A stretch of 64,000 bases of DNA from Pseudomonas sp. Irchel 3A7 (GCF_900187565.1 NZ_FYED01000003.1:389398-453397); one strand, 5' to 3'; shown: positions 1 through 9,227, numbered from the stretch's first letter. Notes: generated from the letters alone by a model not told the origin. Program-made: numbers and translations.

Positions 1-41
1 ACGCACTGGTGGCCGGCCTGAAAATTCAGTCGGTGTTCTGA
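1..41 (+). CDS. oprB: 3' end of a carbohydrate porin, probably OprB (partial)
   Basis: Only the last 12 codons and a TGA stop are present, ending ALVAGLKIQSVF. A C-terminal phenylalanine in an alternating hydrophobic pattern is the usual last beta-strand and BAM recognition signal of outer-membrane barrels. In Pseudomonas the glucose porin oprB lies directly upstream of the hexose-6-phosphate mutarotase gene found next, so the assignment rests mostly on gene order. A strong terminator follows within 40 bases. Confidence 0.5.
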   Translation, partial: ALVAGLKIQSVF

Positions 42-78
42 CGCGGTTGCGATAAGCTCCTCTCTATGTGCGCATTTT

Positions 79-108
79 GCGGACAGCCATGGCTGTCCGC
101 TTTTTTTT
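79..108 (+). terminator. Rho-independent terminator after the porin gene
   Basis: A perfect 22-base palindrome (arms GCGGACAGCCA / TGGCTGTCCGC) is followed by eight T residues. It closes the upstream transcript 38 bases after the porin stop. Confidence 0.9.
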
Positions 109-128
109 GGGGAAAGCCAAAGCACACC

Positions 129-221
129 TGTGGCGAGGGGATTTATCCCCGTTGGACTGCGCAGCAGTCCCGTTTTTTGGGGTCGCTTCGCAACCCAACG
201 GGGATAAATCCCCTCGCCACA
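129..221. repeat. REP-type inverted repeat (TGTGGCGAGGGG class)
   Basis: Two perfectly complementary 27-base arms (129-155 and 195-221) begin and end with TGTGGCGAGGGG and its complement. The loop holds a smaller palindrome (GACTGCGCAGCAGTC). Related elements occur at 24493-24601, 46840-46987 and, as a half copy, 49923-49966. Confidence 0.8.
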
Positions 222-292
222 AAGGCTTTGGCCACAGCGGTTCGCTGAACACAAGAAGATGAATACACCCATGATTTTCAGGACCGTGGCAC

Positions 293-1147
293 ATGCTTGA
301 GCATCCGCTCCAACGCTTCTTCAAATCCTTGCGCGAACGACCGGTGTTTGCGTGGGAGCGCTATCAGAAGCGCGATGTCTTGATGATTGATCATCCGCTG
401 TGTCAGGCGGTGTTCAGTCGCCAGGGCGCGCAGTTGCTGCACTTTCAGCCCCGGGGCCAGAAACCCTGGCTGTGGTGTGCGGCGAAGTGGCCGCAGGTCG
501 GGGCTATTCGCGGTGGCGTGCCGGTGTGTTGGCCGTGGTATGGCCGTCATCCGAGTGAAAATGCCTGGCCGTCCCATGGCTGGGCACGCTTGCTGGACTG
601 GAAACTGCTCGACAGCAGTAGCGACGATGATGGCGTGCGTCTGCATTGGCGGCTGGAGTTGTGCGATTGGCAAGTGGACCTGCACGCGCACCTCGGTGAG
701 CGCATGGACCTGCGCCTGAGCACCGAGCATCACGACAGCCTGCCCTGCCAATTGAGCCAGGCGTTGCACGCCTACTGGCGTATTGGTGACGTTGGTGAGG
801 TAGCGCTGTCTGGCCTCGACGGCGCGCAAGGTTACGACCAGTTGAACCGGCAGATGTGTCAGCAGGAAGGCGAACTACGGGTTGATGGAGGATGTCAGCG
901 GGTGTTCCAGCATGACGGCGAACTGCAGCTCAACGACCACGCCTGGCAGCGGGCGTTGTGCATCGATACCGGTGATACGGCGGACACGGTGGTCTGGCAC
1001 CCGGGCTCGCGGCCGTTGTTGGGGGTGAGCTGGAATGAGATATCGGAATTTGTCTGTGTGGAAGCAGCGAGCGGCGGCACTGACAGTTTGTGTCTCAAGC
1101 CGGGGGAGCGGGCGCATTTGAGTTTGCAGGCGCGGGTGGGCGCTTAG
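293..1147 (+). CDS. D-hexose-6-phosphate mutarotase (YeaD-type aldose 1-epimerase)
   Basis: This 284-residue protein should interconvert the anomers of glucose-6-phosphate, feeding the beta/lactone route used by the zwf product nearby. Family signatures seen are a galactose-mutarotase-like beta-sandwich, the candidate catalytic His at residue 159 in LHAYWRIGD, and the candidate catalytic Glu at 257 in VCVEAASG. The length is normal for the YeaD branch. The ATG at 293 lacks a strong ribosome binding site but gives the conserved N-terminus (core begins VFAWERYQ). It lies between the glucose porin and hexR, as in other Pseudomonas glucose loci, so a peripheral role in glucose uptake and catabolism is likely. 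Confidence 0.88.
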   Translation: MLEHPLQRFFKSLRERPVFAWERYQKRDVLMIDHPLCQAVFSRQGAQLLHFQPRGQKPWLWCAAKWPQVGAIRGGVPVCWPWYGRHPSENAWPSHGWARLLDWKLLDSSSDDDGVRLHWRLELCDWQVDLHAHLGERMDLRLSTEHHDSLPCQLSQALHAYWRIGDVGEVALSGLDGAQGYDQLNRQMCQQEGELRVDGGCQRVFQHDGELQLNDHAWQRALCIDTGDTADTVVWHPGSRPLLGVSWNEISEFVCVEAASGGTDSLCLKPGERAHLSLQARVGA

Positions 1148-1178
1148 ATTTGGGTTTTGCGGTGTTGGGGCGGCCGTC

Positions 1179-1272
1179 TTCGCGAGCAGGCTCGCTCCCA
1201 CAATAGATCTTTACTGGACACAGTATGTGTGTTCAACGCAGGCCCACTGTGGGAGCGAGCCTGCTCGCGAAG
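1179..1272. repeat. REP pair, reversed arrangement
   Basis: The left arm reads TTCGCGAGCAGGCTCGCTCC and the right arm its complement, enclosing about 43 bases. The arm order is opposite to that of most copies in the window. It lies between the convergent mutarotase and hexR genes. Confidence 0.85.
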
Positions 1273-1301
1273 AGGCCCGGTCAGGCAATGAAAATACTGG
1301 A

Positions 1302-2171
1302 TCAGTTGAACTCGTCACCCACCGGATACCGGCTGGCATTCAAGCTCTCCTTGATCTTGCGCAAGTGCGGCTGGAAGTCCACGCCCCGGCGCAAGGTCAT
1401 GCCGGTGGCGAGCACGTCCAGCACAGTCAGTTGAATGATCCGCGAGGTCATCGGCATGTAGATGTCGGTGTCCTCCGGCAGCGGGATGTTCAGGCTCAAG
1501 GTGCTGGCCTTGGCCAAGGGTGAGTTCTCCGCGGTCAAGCCAAGCACCGATGCGCCGTTTTCCCGGGCGATGCGGGCCACTTCCACCAGTTCGCGGGTGC
1601 GACCGGTGTAGGAAATGATCACGAATAACTCGCCGGTGTGCGCCACCGACGCAATCATGCGCTGCATCAGCACGTCGGCATGGGCGGTCACGGCCAGATT
1701 GAAGCGGAAGAACTTGTGCTGCGCATCCAGGGCCACCGGGGCTGAAGCGCCGAGGCCGAAGAAGTGGATCTGCCGGGCCTGGATCAACAGGTCGACGGCG
1801 CGGCTGATCAGGTTCGGGTCCAGCGCCTGGCAAGCGCTGTCCAGGGACGCGATGGCGCTGCCGAAGATTTTCTGGGTATAGGCTTCCGGATTGTCGTCGG
1901 CCTCCACCGCACGGCTGACGTACGCCGCGCCGCTGGCCAGGCTCTGGGCCAGTTGCAGCTTCAGTTCGGGGTAGCCGCTGACGCCGAACGAACGGCAGAA
2001 ACGGTTGACCGTCGGCTCACTGACCGATGCGGCCTGGGCGAGGGCGGCGATGCTGAACCGGGTGGCCTGCTGTGGGTTGAGCAGGATCACTTCGGCGACT
2101 TTGCGTTCGGCCTTGTTCAGCTCTTCAAGGCGATTCTGGATCTGCTCCAGTAGATTTCGCACGCGGTCCAT
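1302..2171 (-). CDS. hexR: HexR, RpiR-family repressor of glucose catabolism
   Basis: A 289-residue regulator with an N-terminal RpiR-type helix-turn-helix (about residues 1-75, including [20 protein letters not shown]) and a C-terminal SIS sugar-phosphate-binding domain (about 125-265, including [17 protein letters not shown]). In Pseudomonas HexR represses zwf-pgl-eda, edd/glk and gap-1 and is released by 2-keto-3-deoxy-6-phosphogluconate. It is divergent from zwf, with a 27-base imperfect palindrome between them, which is the classical arrangement. The ATG at 2171 gives the expected start [12 protein letters not shown]. Confidence 0.95.
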   Translation of the reverse strand: MDRVRNLLEQIQNRLEELNKAERKVAEVILLNPQQATRFSIAALAQAASVSEPTVNRFCRSFGVSGYPELKLQLAQSLASGAAYVSRAVEADDNPEAYTQKIFGSAIASLDSACQALDPNLISRAVDLLIQARQIHFFGLGASAPVALDAQHKFFRFNLAVTAHADVLMQRMIASVAHTGELFVIISYTGRTRELVEVARIARENGASVLGLTAENSPLAKASTLSLNIPLPEDTDIYMPMTSRIIQLTVLDVLATGMTLRRGVDFQPHLRKIKESLNASRYPVGDEFN

Positions 2172-2302
2172 ATGGATTTCCTTGATTCACCTGCGCCGAT
2201 AAGCGCACGGCTAATGCAAAAAGGGCCTTTGATGCGGCCCGTAACGGTGGCCTATCCTACTGATGGCTCCGACCGACCACCACTCGGAATCTGTATTTTG
2301 CG

Positions 2303-2329
2303 AAAATGTTGTGGTTATTACTACATTTT
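2303..2329. promoter_or_regulatory. Candidate HexR operator in the hexR-zwf intergenic region
   Basis: An imperfect palindrome centred at 2316 has outer arms AAAATGT and ACATTTT. The core TTGT-N9-ACA resembles the TTGT-N7/8-ACAA sites described for Pseudomonas HexR. It lies 62 bases upstream of the zwf start and 132 bases upstream of hexR. Confidence 0.6.
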
Positions 2330-2390
2330 CCCTTGAGTGATGCCTTGAAAAAAGGTATTTGTAGCTTAACTTGATAAAAGAACAAACATC

Positions 2391-3860
2391 ATGCCTTCGA
2401 TTACGGTTGAACCGTGCACCTTCGCCTTGTTCGGCGCCCTCGGCGATCTGGCCCTGCGCAAGCTGTTTCCTGCCCTTTATCAACTCGACGGTGCAGGCCT
2501 GCTGCACGAGGACACGCGCATCATCGCGCTGGCCCGTGAACCCGGCAGCGAGCAGGAGCATCTGACGTTCATCGCCGCCGAGCTGCGCCGCTATGTCGGT
2601 GCCAAGGAGCTGGACGAAGCCGTGGTCGAGCGTTTCCTCGCGCGCCTGAGCTACCTGCACGTCGATTTCCTCAGGTCCGAAGACTATGTGGCGCTGGCCG
2701 AAGCAGCGGGCAGCGCGCAACGGGTCATCGCCTATTTCGCCACGCCGGCAGCGGTTTACGGTGCGATCTGCGAGAACCTGGCCAAGGTTGGCCTGGCGGA
2801 AAACACCCGCGTGGTGCTGGAAAAACCCATCGGTTCGGACCTGGAGTCCTCGCGCAAGGTCAACGATGCCGTGGCGCAGTTCTTCCCGGAGAACCGCACG
2901 TATCGCATCGACCACTACCTGGGCAAGGAAACCGTCCAGAACCTGATCGCCCTGCGTTTCGCCAACAGCCTGTTCGAAACCCAGTGGAACCAGCACTACA
3001 TCTCCCACGTGGAAATCACCGTGGCCGAGAAGGTTGGCATCGAAGGCCGCTGGGGTTACTTCGACAAGGCCGGTCAGCTGCGTGACATGATCCAGAACCA
3101 CCTGCTGCAACTGCTCTGCCTGATCGCCATGGACCCGCCGGCCGACCTGTCCGCCGACAGCATTCGCGACGAGAAAGTCAAAGTCCTCAAGGCGCTGGCG
3201 CCGATCAGCCCGGAAGGCCTGACCACCCAAGTAGTGCGCGGTCAGTACATCGCCGGCCACAGTGAAGGCAAGTCGGTACCGGGTTACCTGGAAGAACCGA
3301 ACTCCAACACCCAGAGCGACACCGAAACCTTCGTCGCCCTGCGGGCCGATATCCGCAACTGGCGCTGGGCGGGCGTGCCGTTCTACCTGCGTACCGGCAA
3401 GCGCATGCCGCAGAAGCTGTCGCAGATCGTCATCCACTTCAAGGAACCGTCGCATTACATCTTCGCTCCCGAGCAGCGCCTGCAAATCAGCAACAAGCTG
3501 ATTATCCGCCTGCAACCGGACGAAGGCATTTCCTTGCGTGTGATGACCAAGGATCAAGGCCTGGACAAGGGCATGCAGCTGCGCAGTGGTCCGTTGCAGC
3601 TGAATTTTTCCGACACCTGGCGCAGTGCACGGATTCCCGATGCCTACGAACGGTTGTTGCTGGAAGTGATGCGTGGCAATCAGAACCTGTTTGTCCGTAA
3701 AGATGAAATCGAAGCCGCGTGGAAGTGGTGTGACCAGTTGATCGCCGGGTGGAAGAAATCCGGTGATGCGCCCAAGCCTTACGCGGCCGGGTCCTGGGGC
3801 CCCATGAGTTCCATTGCACTGATCACGCGGGACGGGAGGTCGTGGTATGGCGATATCTAA
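2391..3860 (+). CDS. zwf: Glucose-6-phosphate 1-dehydrogenase
   Basis: This 489-residue enzyme oxidises glucose-6-phosphate to 6-phosphogluconolactone with NAD(P)+, the entry to the Entner-Doudoroff pathway. The N-terminal Rossmann fold begins [21 protein letters not shown], where the usual GASGDLA nucleotide-binding motif is GALGDLA. The substrate-binding motif RIDHYLGKE lies at about residues 171-179. Length is typical. The start is 220 bases from hexR, beyond the candidate HexR operator. The stop overlaps the start of pgl by 14 bases, so zwf-pgl-eda should be one co-transcribed unit. Confidence 0.97.
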   Translation: MPSITVEPCTFALFGALGDLALRKLFPALYQLDGAGLLHEDTRIIALAREPGSEQEHLTFIAAELRRYVGAKELDEAVVERFLARLSYLHVDFLRSEDYVALAEAAGSAQRVIAYFATPAAVYGAICENLAKVGLAENTRVVLEKPIGSDLESSRKVNDAVAQFFPENRTYRIDHYLGKETVQNLIALRFANSLFETQWNQHYISHVEITVAEKVGIEGRWGYFDKAGQLRDMIQNHLLQLLCLIAMDPPADLSADSIRDEKVKVLKALAPISPEGLTTQVVRGQYIAGHSEGKSVPGYLEEPNSNTQSDTETFVALRADIRNWRWAGVPFYLRTGKRMPQKLSQIVIHFKEPSHYIFAPEQRLQISNKLIIRLQPDEGISLRVMTKDQGLDKGMQLRSGPLQLNFSDTWRSARIPDAYERLLLEVMRGNQNLFVRKDEIEAAWKWCDQLIAGWKKSGDAPKPYAAGSWGPMSSIALITRDGRSWYGDI

Positions 3861-4560
3861 TTTGAAACTGCCCCGGGGTGTCAGCGCCCATGCGTTCAAG
3901 AGCCCCGTGCTCTTGGCCGAAGGCCTGGCACTGAACGTGGCCAAACACCTGAACGAGGCGATCGACACCCAGGGCACCGCGACCCTGGTGGTGTCCGGCG
4001 GCCGCAGTCCGGTAGCGTTTTTCCAGCACCTGGCCAAGCAGACACTGGACTGGTCAAACGTGGTGATCAGCCTGGCTGACGAGCGCTGGGTGCCGGTGGA
4101 ACACGCCGACAGCAATGCTGGCCTGCTCAAGAAATATCTGTTGCAAGGCCCGGCGGCCAAGGCGCAATTCCTGAGCCTGTACAGCGCCACCGCCAACCTG
4201 GAACAGGCAGCAGAACAAGCCGACCGTTTGCTCGCCGAATTGCCGGCGATCGACGTGCTGGTGCTGGGCATGGGGGACGACGGCCACACCGCGTCGCTGT
4301 TCCCGGGCAGCCCGAACCTCGCCGAAGCCCTGCAGGCCGACGGCAGCCGTCGCTGCTACCCGATGCTGGCGCCGACCGTGCCTCATCAGCGCCTGACCAT
4401 GAGCCGTGCGCTGCTGGCCTCGGCCAAACACGTAATTCTGTCGATTTCCGGTCAGTCCAAGTTGACCACTCTCGATACCGCACTGGCCGGTGACGACGTC
4501 GCCGCACTGCCGATTCGCGCGTTTCTGCAACCCACGTTAGAGATTTACTGGTGCCCATGA
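3847..4560 (+). CDS. pgl: 6-phosphogluconolactonase
   Basis: A 237-residue hydrolase of the NagB/RpiA fold that opens 6-phosphogluconolactone to 6-phosphogluconate. Family marks are [15 protein letters not shown] near residue 45, [16 protein letters not shown] near 75, and [16 protein letters not shown] near 140. It overlaps the zwf stop, with a GGGAGG ribosome site inside zwf before ATG 3847, and abuts eda. Together the three genes take glucose-6-phosphate through the Entner-Doudoroff route except for the Edd step, which is not in this window. Confidence 0.96.
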   Translation: MAISNLKLPRGVSAHAFKSPVLLAEGLALNVAKHLNEAIDTQGTATLVVSGGRSPVAFFQHLAKQTLDWSNVVISLADERWVPVEHADSNAGLLKKYLLQGPAAKAQFLSLYSATANLEQAAEQADRLLAELPAIDVLVLGMGDDGHTASLFPGSPNLAEALQADGSRRCYPMLAPTVPHQRLTMSRALLASAKHVILSISGQSKLTTLDTALAGDDVAALPIRAFLQPTLEIYWCP

Positions 4561-4577
4561 GCCAAGGAACAGCCGCT

Positions 4578-5243
4578 ATGACAAACCCATCCCCGACCGT
4601 TTCCATGGCGGATAAAGTTGCCCTGATCGACAGCCTCTGCGCCAAGGCGCGGATCCTGCCGGTGATCACCATCGCCCGCGAGCAGGACATCCTGCCGCTG
4701 GCCGATGCCCTCGCTGCTGGTGGCCTGACCGCCCTGGAAGTGACCCTGCGTTCGCAGTTCGGCCTCAAGGCCATCCAGGTCCTGCGTGAGCAGCGTCCGG
4801 AACTGGTGACCGGTGCCGGCACAGTACTCGATCGCCATATGCTGGCCGCGGCCGAAGCGGCCGGTTCGCAATTCATCGTCACGCCGGGTATCACCCGCGA
4901 CCTGCTGGAAGCCAGCGTCGACAGCCCGATCCCACTGTTGCCAGGTATCAGCAACGCCTCGGGCATCATGGAAGGCTACGGCCTGGGGTATCGCCGCTTC
5001 AAGCTGTTCCCGGCGGAAGTCAGCGGCGGCGTCGCGGCCATCAAGGCCCTGGGCGGCCCGTTCGGCGAGGTTAAATTCTGCCCGACCGGCGGCGTAGGCC
5101 CGGCCAACATCAAGAGCTACATGGCGCTGAAAAACGTCATGTGCGTGGGCGGTAGCTGGATGCTTGATCCGGAGTGGATCAAGAACGGTGACTGGGCCCG
5201 CATTCAAGAATGCACCGCCGAGGCCTTGGCGCTGCTGGACTGA
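4578..5243 (+). CDS. eda: 2-keto-3-deoxy-6-phosphogluconate aldolase
   Basis: A class I aldolase of 221 residues that splits KDPG into pyruvate and glyceraldehyde-3-phosphate; the family also acts on 4-hydroxy-2-oxoglutarate. The Schiff-base lysine is K142 in RRFKLFPAE, and the acid/base Glu lies in TALEVTLRS. The ATG at 4578 is preceded by AAGGA at good spacing. In-frame starts at 4557 (ATG overlapping the pgl stop) or 4551 (GTG) would add 7 or 9 residues and cannot be excluded. The gene is last in the operon and is followed by a terminator. Confidence 0.95.
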   Translation: MTNPSPTVSMADKVALIDSLCAKARILPVITIAREQDILPLADALAAGGLTALEVTLRSQFGLKAIQVLREQRPELVTGAGTVLDRHMLAAAEAAGSQFIVTPGITRDLLEASVDSPIPLLPGISNASGIMEGYGLGYRRFKLFPAEVSGGVAAIKALGGPFGEVKFCPTGGVGPANIKSYMALKNVMCVGGSWMLDPEWIKNGDWARIQECTAEALALLD

Positions 5244-5283
5244 TCAGCTTTACCTGACACTTCGTTGTGTGTTCTACGGCTTT

Positions 5284-5316
5284 ACGGTGCGCTTGGTCGG
5301 TGCACCGTTTTTTTTT
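5284..5316 (+). terminator. Terminator of zwf-pgl-eda
   Basis: Stem ACGGTGC / GCACCGT with an 11-base loop, followed by a run of nine or more T residues, about 40 bases after the eda stop. Confidence 0.85.
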
Positions 5317-5341
5317 GCCTGGAAGAAGACCTGTGGGATAT

Positions 5342-5433
5342 CTGTGGGAGCGAGCCTGCTCGCGAAAGCGATCTGACAGTCAGCATCTTCATTGGATATG
5401 AATCCGTCTTCGCGAGCAGGCTCGCTCCCACAG
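5342..5433. repeat. REPIN (paired REP)
   Basis: The left arm contains GGGAGCGAGCCTGCTCGCG and the right arm its complement, separated by about 40 bases. It lies between the convergent eda and aminotransferase genes. Confidence 0.88.
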
Positions 5434-5434
5434 G

Positions 5435-6616
5435 TCAGCGCAGCTCCGTCAGCGCCGTGACCAGTCGTTTCATATGGTCGGCGGTGGTGGTCAGCCCCGG
5501 CGTAATCCGGATGCACGGACCACACGCCGCGCCGGTGCGCACCACGGTGAACAGGTTGTAGTCGTTGAGCAGCCGCTCGACCATCGCCTGTTGATCGGCC
5601 TGGGCGGTAAAGCGCATCGACGTGATGCCGCAATACAGTCGAGGGTCGTCCGGGGTCAGGACTTCAATGCCGGGCAACTCGCGTACCGCACGAACCCAGA
5701 GGTTACGCAGGTGGTTGAGGCGCGTGCCCTTGGCCGCGGAACCGCCCATCGCGTGATGTTCCTCGATGACCAGCGGCAAGGTCAGCAAGGCCGGGATGTT
5801 CGGTGTGCTGTAGGGCGTACGGGCACGAATGTCGGTCAGCGCAAAGTGCATTTCGCCCATGTCCGGGTCGATGTCCGCCAGGCGCTCAGGGGCGATGTAG
5901 AGGAAGCCTAAGGTCAACGGTGCACCGATCCACTTGTGCAGGTTGTAGGCCGCGAAGTCGATGCCCAGTTCATCGAGGTTGAACTCGAATTGACCCAGCG
6001 CGTGGGCGCCATCGAGGATCACGTCGATACCATGCTCCTTGGCGGCAGCGGCAATGGCCTGCACCGGCATCACCAGGCCGGTACGGTGGGTGACATGGGT
6101 CAGGGCCATCAGCTTGAGCCGCGGGTAGCGCGCAAAGGTTTCACGGTAGGTGGCGATCAAGTTGTCGAAGCTGGCGGGGTGCCGGTGTTCGATCTCGATG
6201 ACGTCGACACCGCGATGTTTCGCCAGCCAGCGCATGGCGCCCTTGACGGTGTCGTACTCCAGATCGCAGATCAGCACCTGGTCACCCGGCTGCAGGCGAT
6301 TGTAGTTGCGGATCAGCGACTGCAAACCCTCCGTAGCGTTGCTGGTGAGCGCGACCGTCTCGGCGGACACACCGATCAGATTGGCCACTTGCGCCTGGAT
6401 CTTGATGCTTTCGCCCTGTTCGAAACGCTGACGAACGTGAACCGAGTTGCCGCGATTGATCAGTTCGATGTTGCGCTGATATTCCTCGACCACCGTGCGC
6501 GACATACGTCCGAAATAACCGTTTTCCAGGTTGATCGGGCCGGGTTGCAGATCGTAGCGATCGGCAAAGGTTTGCCAGAAGGCTTCATCACGGGCGCGGC
6601 GGGTGTTGTCGGGCAT
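5435..6616 (-). CDS. Aminotransferase class V-fold PLP enzyme (isopenicillin-N-epimerase-like)
   Basis: A 393-residue cysteine desulfurase/epimerase-like PLP enzyme. Visible marks are ALTSNATEGLQSLIRN (cofactor phosphate loop, near residue 88), ILDGAHALGQF (Asp that pairs with the pyridine nitrogen, near 198) and YNLHKWIGAP, whose Lys is the expected Schiff-base residue (near 230). The C-terminal cysteine of true desulfurases is not evident, so epimerase, lyase or aminotransferase chemistry is more likely. Substrate unknown. The start MPDNTRRARDEAFW is preceded by GAGTAACCC, a weak ribosome site. Confidence 0.8.
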   Translation of the reverse strand: MPDNTRRARDEAFWQTFADRYDLQPGPINLENGYFGRMSRTVVEEYQRNIELINRGNSVHVRQRFEQGESIKIQAQVANLIGVSAETVALTSNATEGLQSLIRNYNRLQPGDQVLICDLEYDTVKGAMRWLAKHRGVDVIEIEHRHPASFDNLIATYRETFARYPRLKLMALTHVTHRTGLVMPVQAIAAAAKEHGIDVILDGAHALGQFEFNLDELGIDFAAYNLHKWIGAPLTLGFLYIAPERLADIDPDMGEMHFALTDIRARTPYSTPNIPALLTLPLVIEEHHAMGGSAAKGTRLNHLRNLWVRAVRELPGIEVLTPDDPRLYCGITSMRFTAQADQQAMVERLLNDYNLFTVVRTGAACGPCIRITPGLTTTADHMKRLVTALTELR

Positions 6617-6648
6617 GGGGTTACTCGATCAGGGGCGGGATGAGTGAA

Positions 6649-6885
6649 TCAGTGGCGAGGGGCAGGTTTGCCATGTTTGGCGCGCAGCGGTTCCAGCAAC
6701 TCCGACAAACCGTTGTGATCGATTTCCTGCATCAGCGCCAGCAGGCCACCCAGTTCGCCATGGGGGAAACCTTCCCGGGCGAACCAGTTCAGGTAGGGCC
6801 CCGGCAAGTCCGCAATGATCCGGCCTTTGTACTTGCCGAAGGGCATTTCGCGGGTTATCAGCAGTTCGAGCTTTTCAGGGTTCAT
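6649..6885 (-). CDS. DUF3820 family small protein
   Basis: A 78-residue protein with the DUF3820 pattern MPFGKYKGRIIADLPGPYLNWF followed by a short acidic helix. The Pfam family is described as a putative quorum-sensing-regulated virulence factor, but the biochemical role is unknown. The ATG at 6885 is taken as start; a GTG one codon earlier is possible. It lies 32 bases from the class V enzyme on the same strand and may share its transcript. The C-terminus (AKHGKPAPRH) is basic. Confidence 0.75.
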   Translation of the reverse strand: MNPEKLELLITREMPFGKYKGRIIADLPGPYLNWFAREGFPHGELGGLLALMQEIDHNGLSELLEPLRAKHGKPAPRH

Positions 6886-7088
6886 CACTCAGTCGTCTTG
6901 ATTCAATGAGTCGGAAAAATACAGGCATTCTGCATGCAGGCCAAATGACAGATCATGCAAAAAAAACGGATACAGATTTCCAGGTTTTATCTAACTATAT
7001 GAAATATAACGGTTAATTGATCGGTTCGAAGCTGGCATGCAGGCTGCACTACTTAAGGCATCTTTCATCAACCGCAAGGAATTGAAAA

Positions 7089-7556
7089 ATGACCGACATG
7101 AATAAAGAAGCGATTTCTGTACTCAACGACCTGATTGAAACCAGCAAGGACGGTCAGGAAGGGTTCAAGACTTGCGCTGAAGACATTAAACACCCTGAAC
7201 TCAAAACCCTGTTCGTGCAACGCTCGGCCGATTGCGCTGCGGCTGCCGCAGAATTGCAGAGTGCCGTGCGTTCGATGGGTGGCGATCCGGAAACATCCAC
7301 CAGTGTCAGCGGCGATTTGCACCGTCGCTGGGTCGACGTGAAGTCGATGTTCACCGGCAAGGACGAAGAAGCTGTGCTGAACGAAGCCGAGCGCGGTGAA
7401 GACCATGCGCTGAAGGCTTATCGCGATGCCATGGAAAAAATCAACAAACACAACCTGGTGGGCATTCGTGACATCGTTGAACGTCAGTACCACGGTGTGC
7501 AGCGTAACCACGATCAGGTCAAAGCCCTGCGTAACCAGGCGCGCGCACGTTCATAA
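7089..7556 (+). CDS. PA2169 family four-helix-bundle protein (DUF2383)
   Basis: A 155-residue, all-helical, ferritin-like protein beginning MTDMNKEAISVLNDLIETSKDGQEGFK. It carries the spaced Glu/His/Asp pattern of the DUF2383/PA2169 family (GEDHALKAYRDAM and ERQYHGVQRNHDQVK). Members are common in Pseudomonas and often stress-induced; function unproven. An AAGGA ribosome site precedes ATG 7089. The 200-base upstream region is AT-rich and probably holds its promoter. Confidence 0.85.
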   Translation: MTDMNKEAISVLNDLIETSKDGQEGFKTCAEDIKHPELKTLFVQRSADCAAAAAELQSAVRSMGGDPETSTSVSGDLHRRWVDVKSMFTGKDEEAVLNEAERGEDHALKAYRDAMEKINKHNLVGIRDIVERQYHGVQRNHDQVKALRNQARARS

Positions 7557-7596
7557 GCGCGATTGGTAACACCTGTGTGAGCTGTGGGGAGTCCCA

Positions 7597-7687
7597 TGTG
7601 GGAGCGAGCCTGCTCGCGAATACGGTCTGTCAGGCGGCATTGAAGTCGCCTGACACTCCCTCTTCGCGAGCAGGCTCGCTCCCACAT
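7597..7687. repeat. REPIN (paired REP)
   Basis: Inverted pair of the GGGAGCGAGCCTGCTCGCG element with about 40 bases between the arms, between convergent genes. Confidence 0.88.
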
Positions 7688-7703
7688 TTCTTTGTGCTGT
7701 GAA

Positions 7704-8174
7704 TCAGCCGATGCTGATTTCCGGCAACTCGGTCAGGGTCACCGATTGCTGTTTGCGCGGCGCCAGAATCTCCGCCTCGCCATCCACCACCAACTCATCG
7801 CGCTGGTTGAACACCCGTGTGGCAATGCGCACACGGAACTTCGGCAGTTTTTCCAGGATCTCCAGGCGCACCGTCAGGGTGTCGCCGATTTTCACCGGCT
7901 TCTGAAAGCTCATCTGCTGGCCGATGTAGATAGTGCCCGGTCCTGGCAATTCGCAGGCGACTGCGGCGCTGATCAACGCACCGCTGAACATGCCGTGGGC
8001 GATACGTTCCTTGAACATGGTGCTGGCGGCATATTCGGCGTCCAGGTGCACCGGGTTGTGGTCGCCCGACATCGCGGCGAACAACTGAATGTCGCGCTCT
8101 TCGACTGTCTTGCTGAAGCTGGCGGTCTGGCCGATTTCGAGGGCTTCGTAAGGGGTGTTGGTAACCTGGGTCAT
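7704..8174 (-). CDS. MaoC-type (R)-specific enoyl-CoA hydratase, PhaJ-like
   Basis: A single hot-dog domain of 156 residues. It has the hydratase-2 signature FAAMSGDHNPVHLDAEYA (catalytic Asp and His in D-H-N-P-H) followed by IAHGMFSGALIS. The family hydrates trans-2-enoyl-CoA to (R)-3-hydroxyacyl-CoA, linking beta-oxidation to polyhydroxyalkanoate synthesis. It is next to a lipase and two acyl-CoA ligases in the order known from other pseudomonads, which supports a role with fatty acids. AGGA precedes ATG 8174. Confidence 0.88.
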   Translation of the reverse strand: MTQVTNTPYEALEIGQTASFSKTVEERDIQLFAAMSGDHNPVHLDAEYAASTMFKERIAHGMFSGALISAAVACELPGPGTIYIGQQMSFQKPVKIGDTLTVRLEILEKLPKFRVRIATRVFNQRDELVVDGEAEILAPRKQQSVTLTELPEISIG

Positions 8175-8215
8175 CGGTCTGAATTCCTGTGACGAGTAAA
8201 AAGATTCACAAAAAA

Positions 8216-9160
8216 CTATTCGGTTCGGTGTGGCCGGGGATTGCTCAGGGTCTGGTGGATCCAGGCCAGCACATCGGCGGTCACTTCATCGCGGTTGGTT
8301 TCGTTGAACAGTTCGTGCCGCGCCTGCGGGTAAACGGTCAGTTGCAGGCTCTGGCTTCCGGCCTCGCGCAAGGCGCCGGCCAGATCTTTCAGACGCCTGC
8401 CTTCGCTCACCGGATCACATTCGCCGCCGATCACCAGCAACGGCAGGCCCGGATCGATCTGGGCGAGATTGGACGCTTTGCTGATTTGCTGCAACCCGCC
8501 AAGCAAATCGATCCACAGTTGATTGGTGCAGCGAAAGCCGCAGAGCGGGTCGTTGGCGTACAGGTCGACCTCCGCCGGATCGCGGCTGAGCCAGTCGAAT
8601 GGGGTGCGCACCGGTTTGAATTTCTTGTTGAACGAACCGAACGACAACCATTCGATCAGAGCGCTGCGGCCCTTGGGGCCCTGGCGCAGGCGTTCGAAAC
8701 GGGCGATCTGGCGTGCCGCGCGATAAAGCGCCACGGGCTGGAAGTTCGAACCGCTGAGAATCGCGCCATGCAGGCTGGCGCTGTGATGCAACAGGTACGC
8801 CTGGGCGATGTAGCTGCCCATGCTGTGGCCCAGCAGCACGATCGGCGCGCCGGGATGTTGCTGGCCGATGTGTTGGTTGAGGCAGGCCAGGTCACCCACC
8901 ACTTTGGCCCAACCGTCCGTGTCGGCAAAATGGCCGAGCGTCCCGTTTTCGGCAGTTTTGCCATGTCCGCGCAGGTCCGGGGCGTACACGCCATAGCCTT
9001 GATCACAGAGTTTTTCCGCCAGACGCGCGTAGCGACCGCTGTGTTCCGCCATGCCGTGCGCCAGCAGGATCACGGCCTTGGGACTGCCAGTGGGCAGCCA
9101 CTGATTGACGAAGAGTCGGCTGCGGTCGCTGGTGGTCAACCAGAACGTATCGTGGATCAT
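8216..9160 (-). CDS. Alpha/beta hydrolase, lysophospholipase/monoacylglycerol lipase type
   Basis: A 314-residue serine hydrolase of the Hydrolase_4 type. It has the oxyanion segment LLAHGMAEHSGRYARLA, the nucleophile elbow VLLGHSMGSYIAQAYL (Ser in GHSMG), a candidate Asp in LLVIGGECDPVSEG and a late His in YPQARHELFNETNRDEV. No signal peptide is seen, so it is probably cytoplasmic. It is 41 bases upstream of the MaoC hydratase on the same strand and divergent from fadD2. Probable role: releasing fatty acids that the adjacent ligases activate. AGGA precedes ATG 9160. Confidence 0.87.
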   Translation of the reverse strand: MIHDTFWLTTSDRSRLFVNQWLPTGSPKAVILLAHGMAEHSGRYARLAEKLCDQGYGVYAPDLRGHGKTAENGTLGHFADTDGWAKVVGDLACLNQHIGQQHPGAPIVLLGHSMGSYIAQAYLLHHSASLHGAILSGSNFQPVALYRAARQIARFERLRQGPKGRSALIEWLSFGSFNKKFKPVRTPFDWLSRDPAEVDLYANDPLCGFRCTNQLWIDLLGGLQQISKASNLAQIDPGLPLLVIGGECDPVSEGRRLKDLAGALREAGSQSLQLTVYPQARHELFNETNRDEVTADVLAWIHQTLSNPRPHRTE

Positions 9161-9180
9161 CGCGATTCCTTTGCTGGGGC

Positions 9181-9227
9181 ATGGGGCATGGAGCTTGCGG
9201 CTTGCAGCTTAAAGCTTGCAGCTCAAG
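9181..9227. repeat. Short degenerate GCTTGCAGCTT direct repeats
   Basis: GCTTGCGGCTTGCAGCTTAA followed by a further GCTTGCAGCT and preceded by two GGGGCATGG-like units. It lies in the lipase-fadD2 intergenic region. This looks like a short tandem-repeat remnant; no function is evident. Confidence 0.5.

Noticed and set aside
2211..4289. Very long antisense reading frame over zwf and pgl (about 690 codons)
   Set aside because: It lies opposite well-identified enzymes, has no family motif and starts without a ribosome site. High G+C third positions create such frames.
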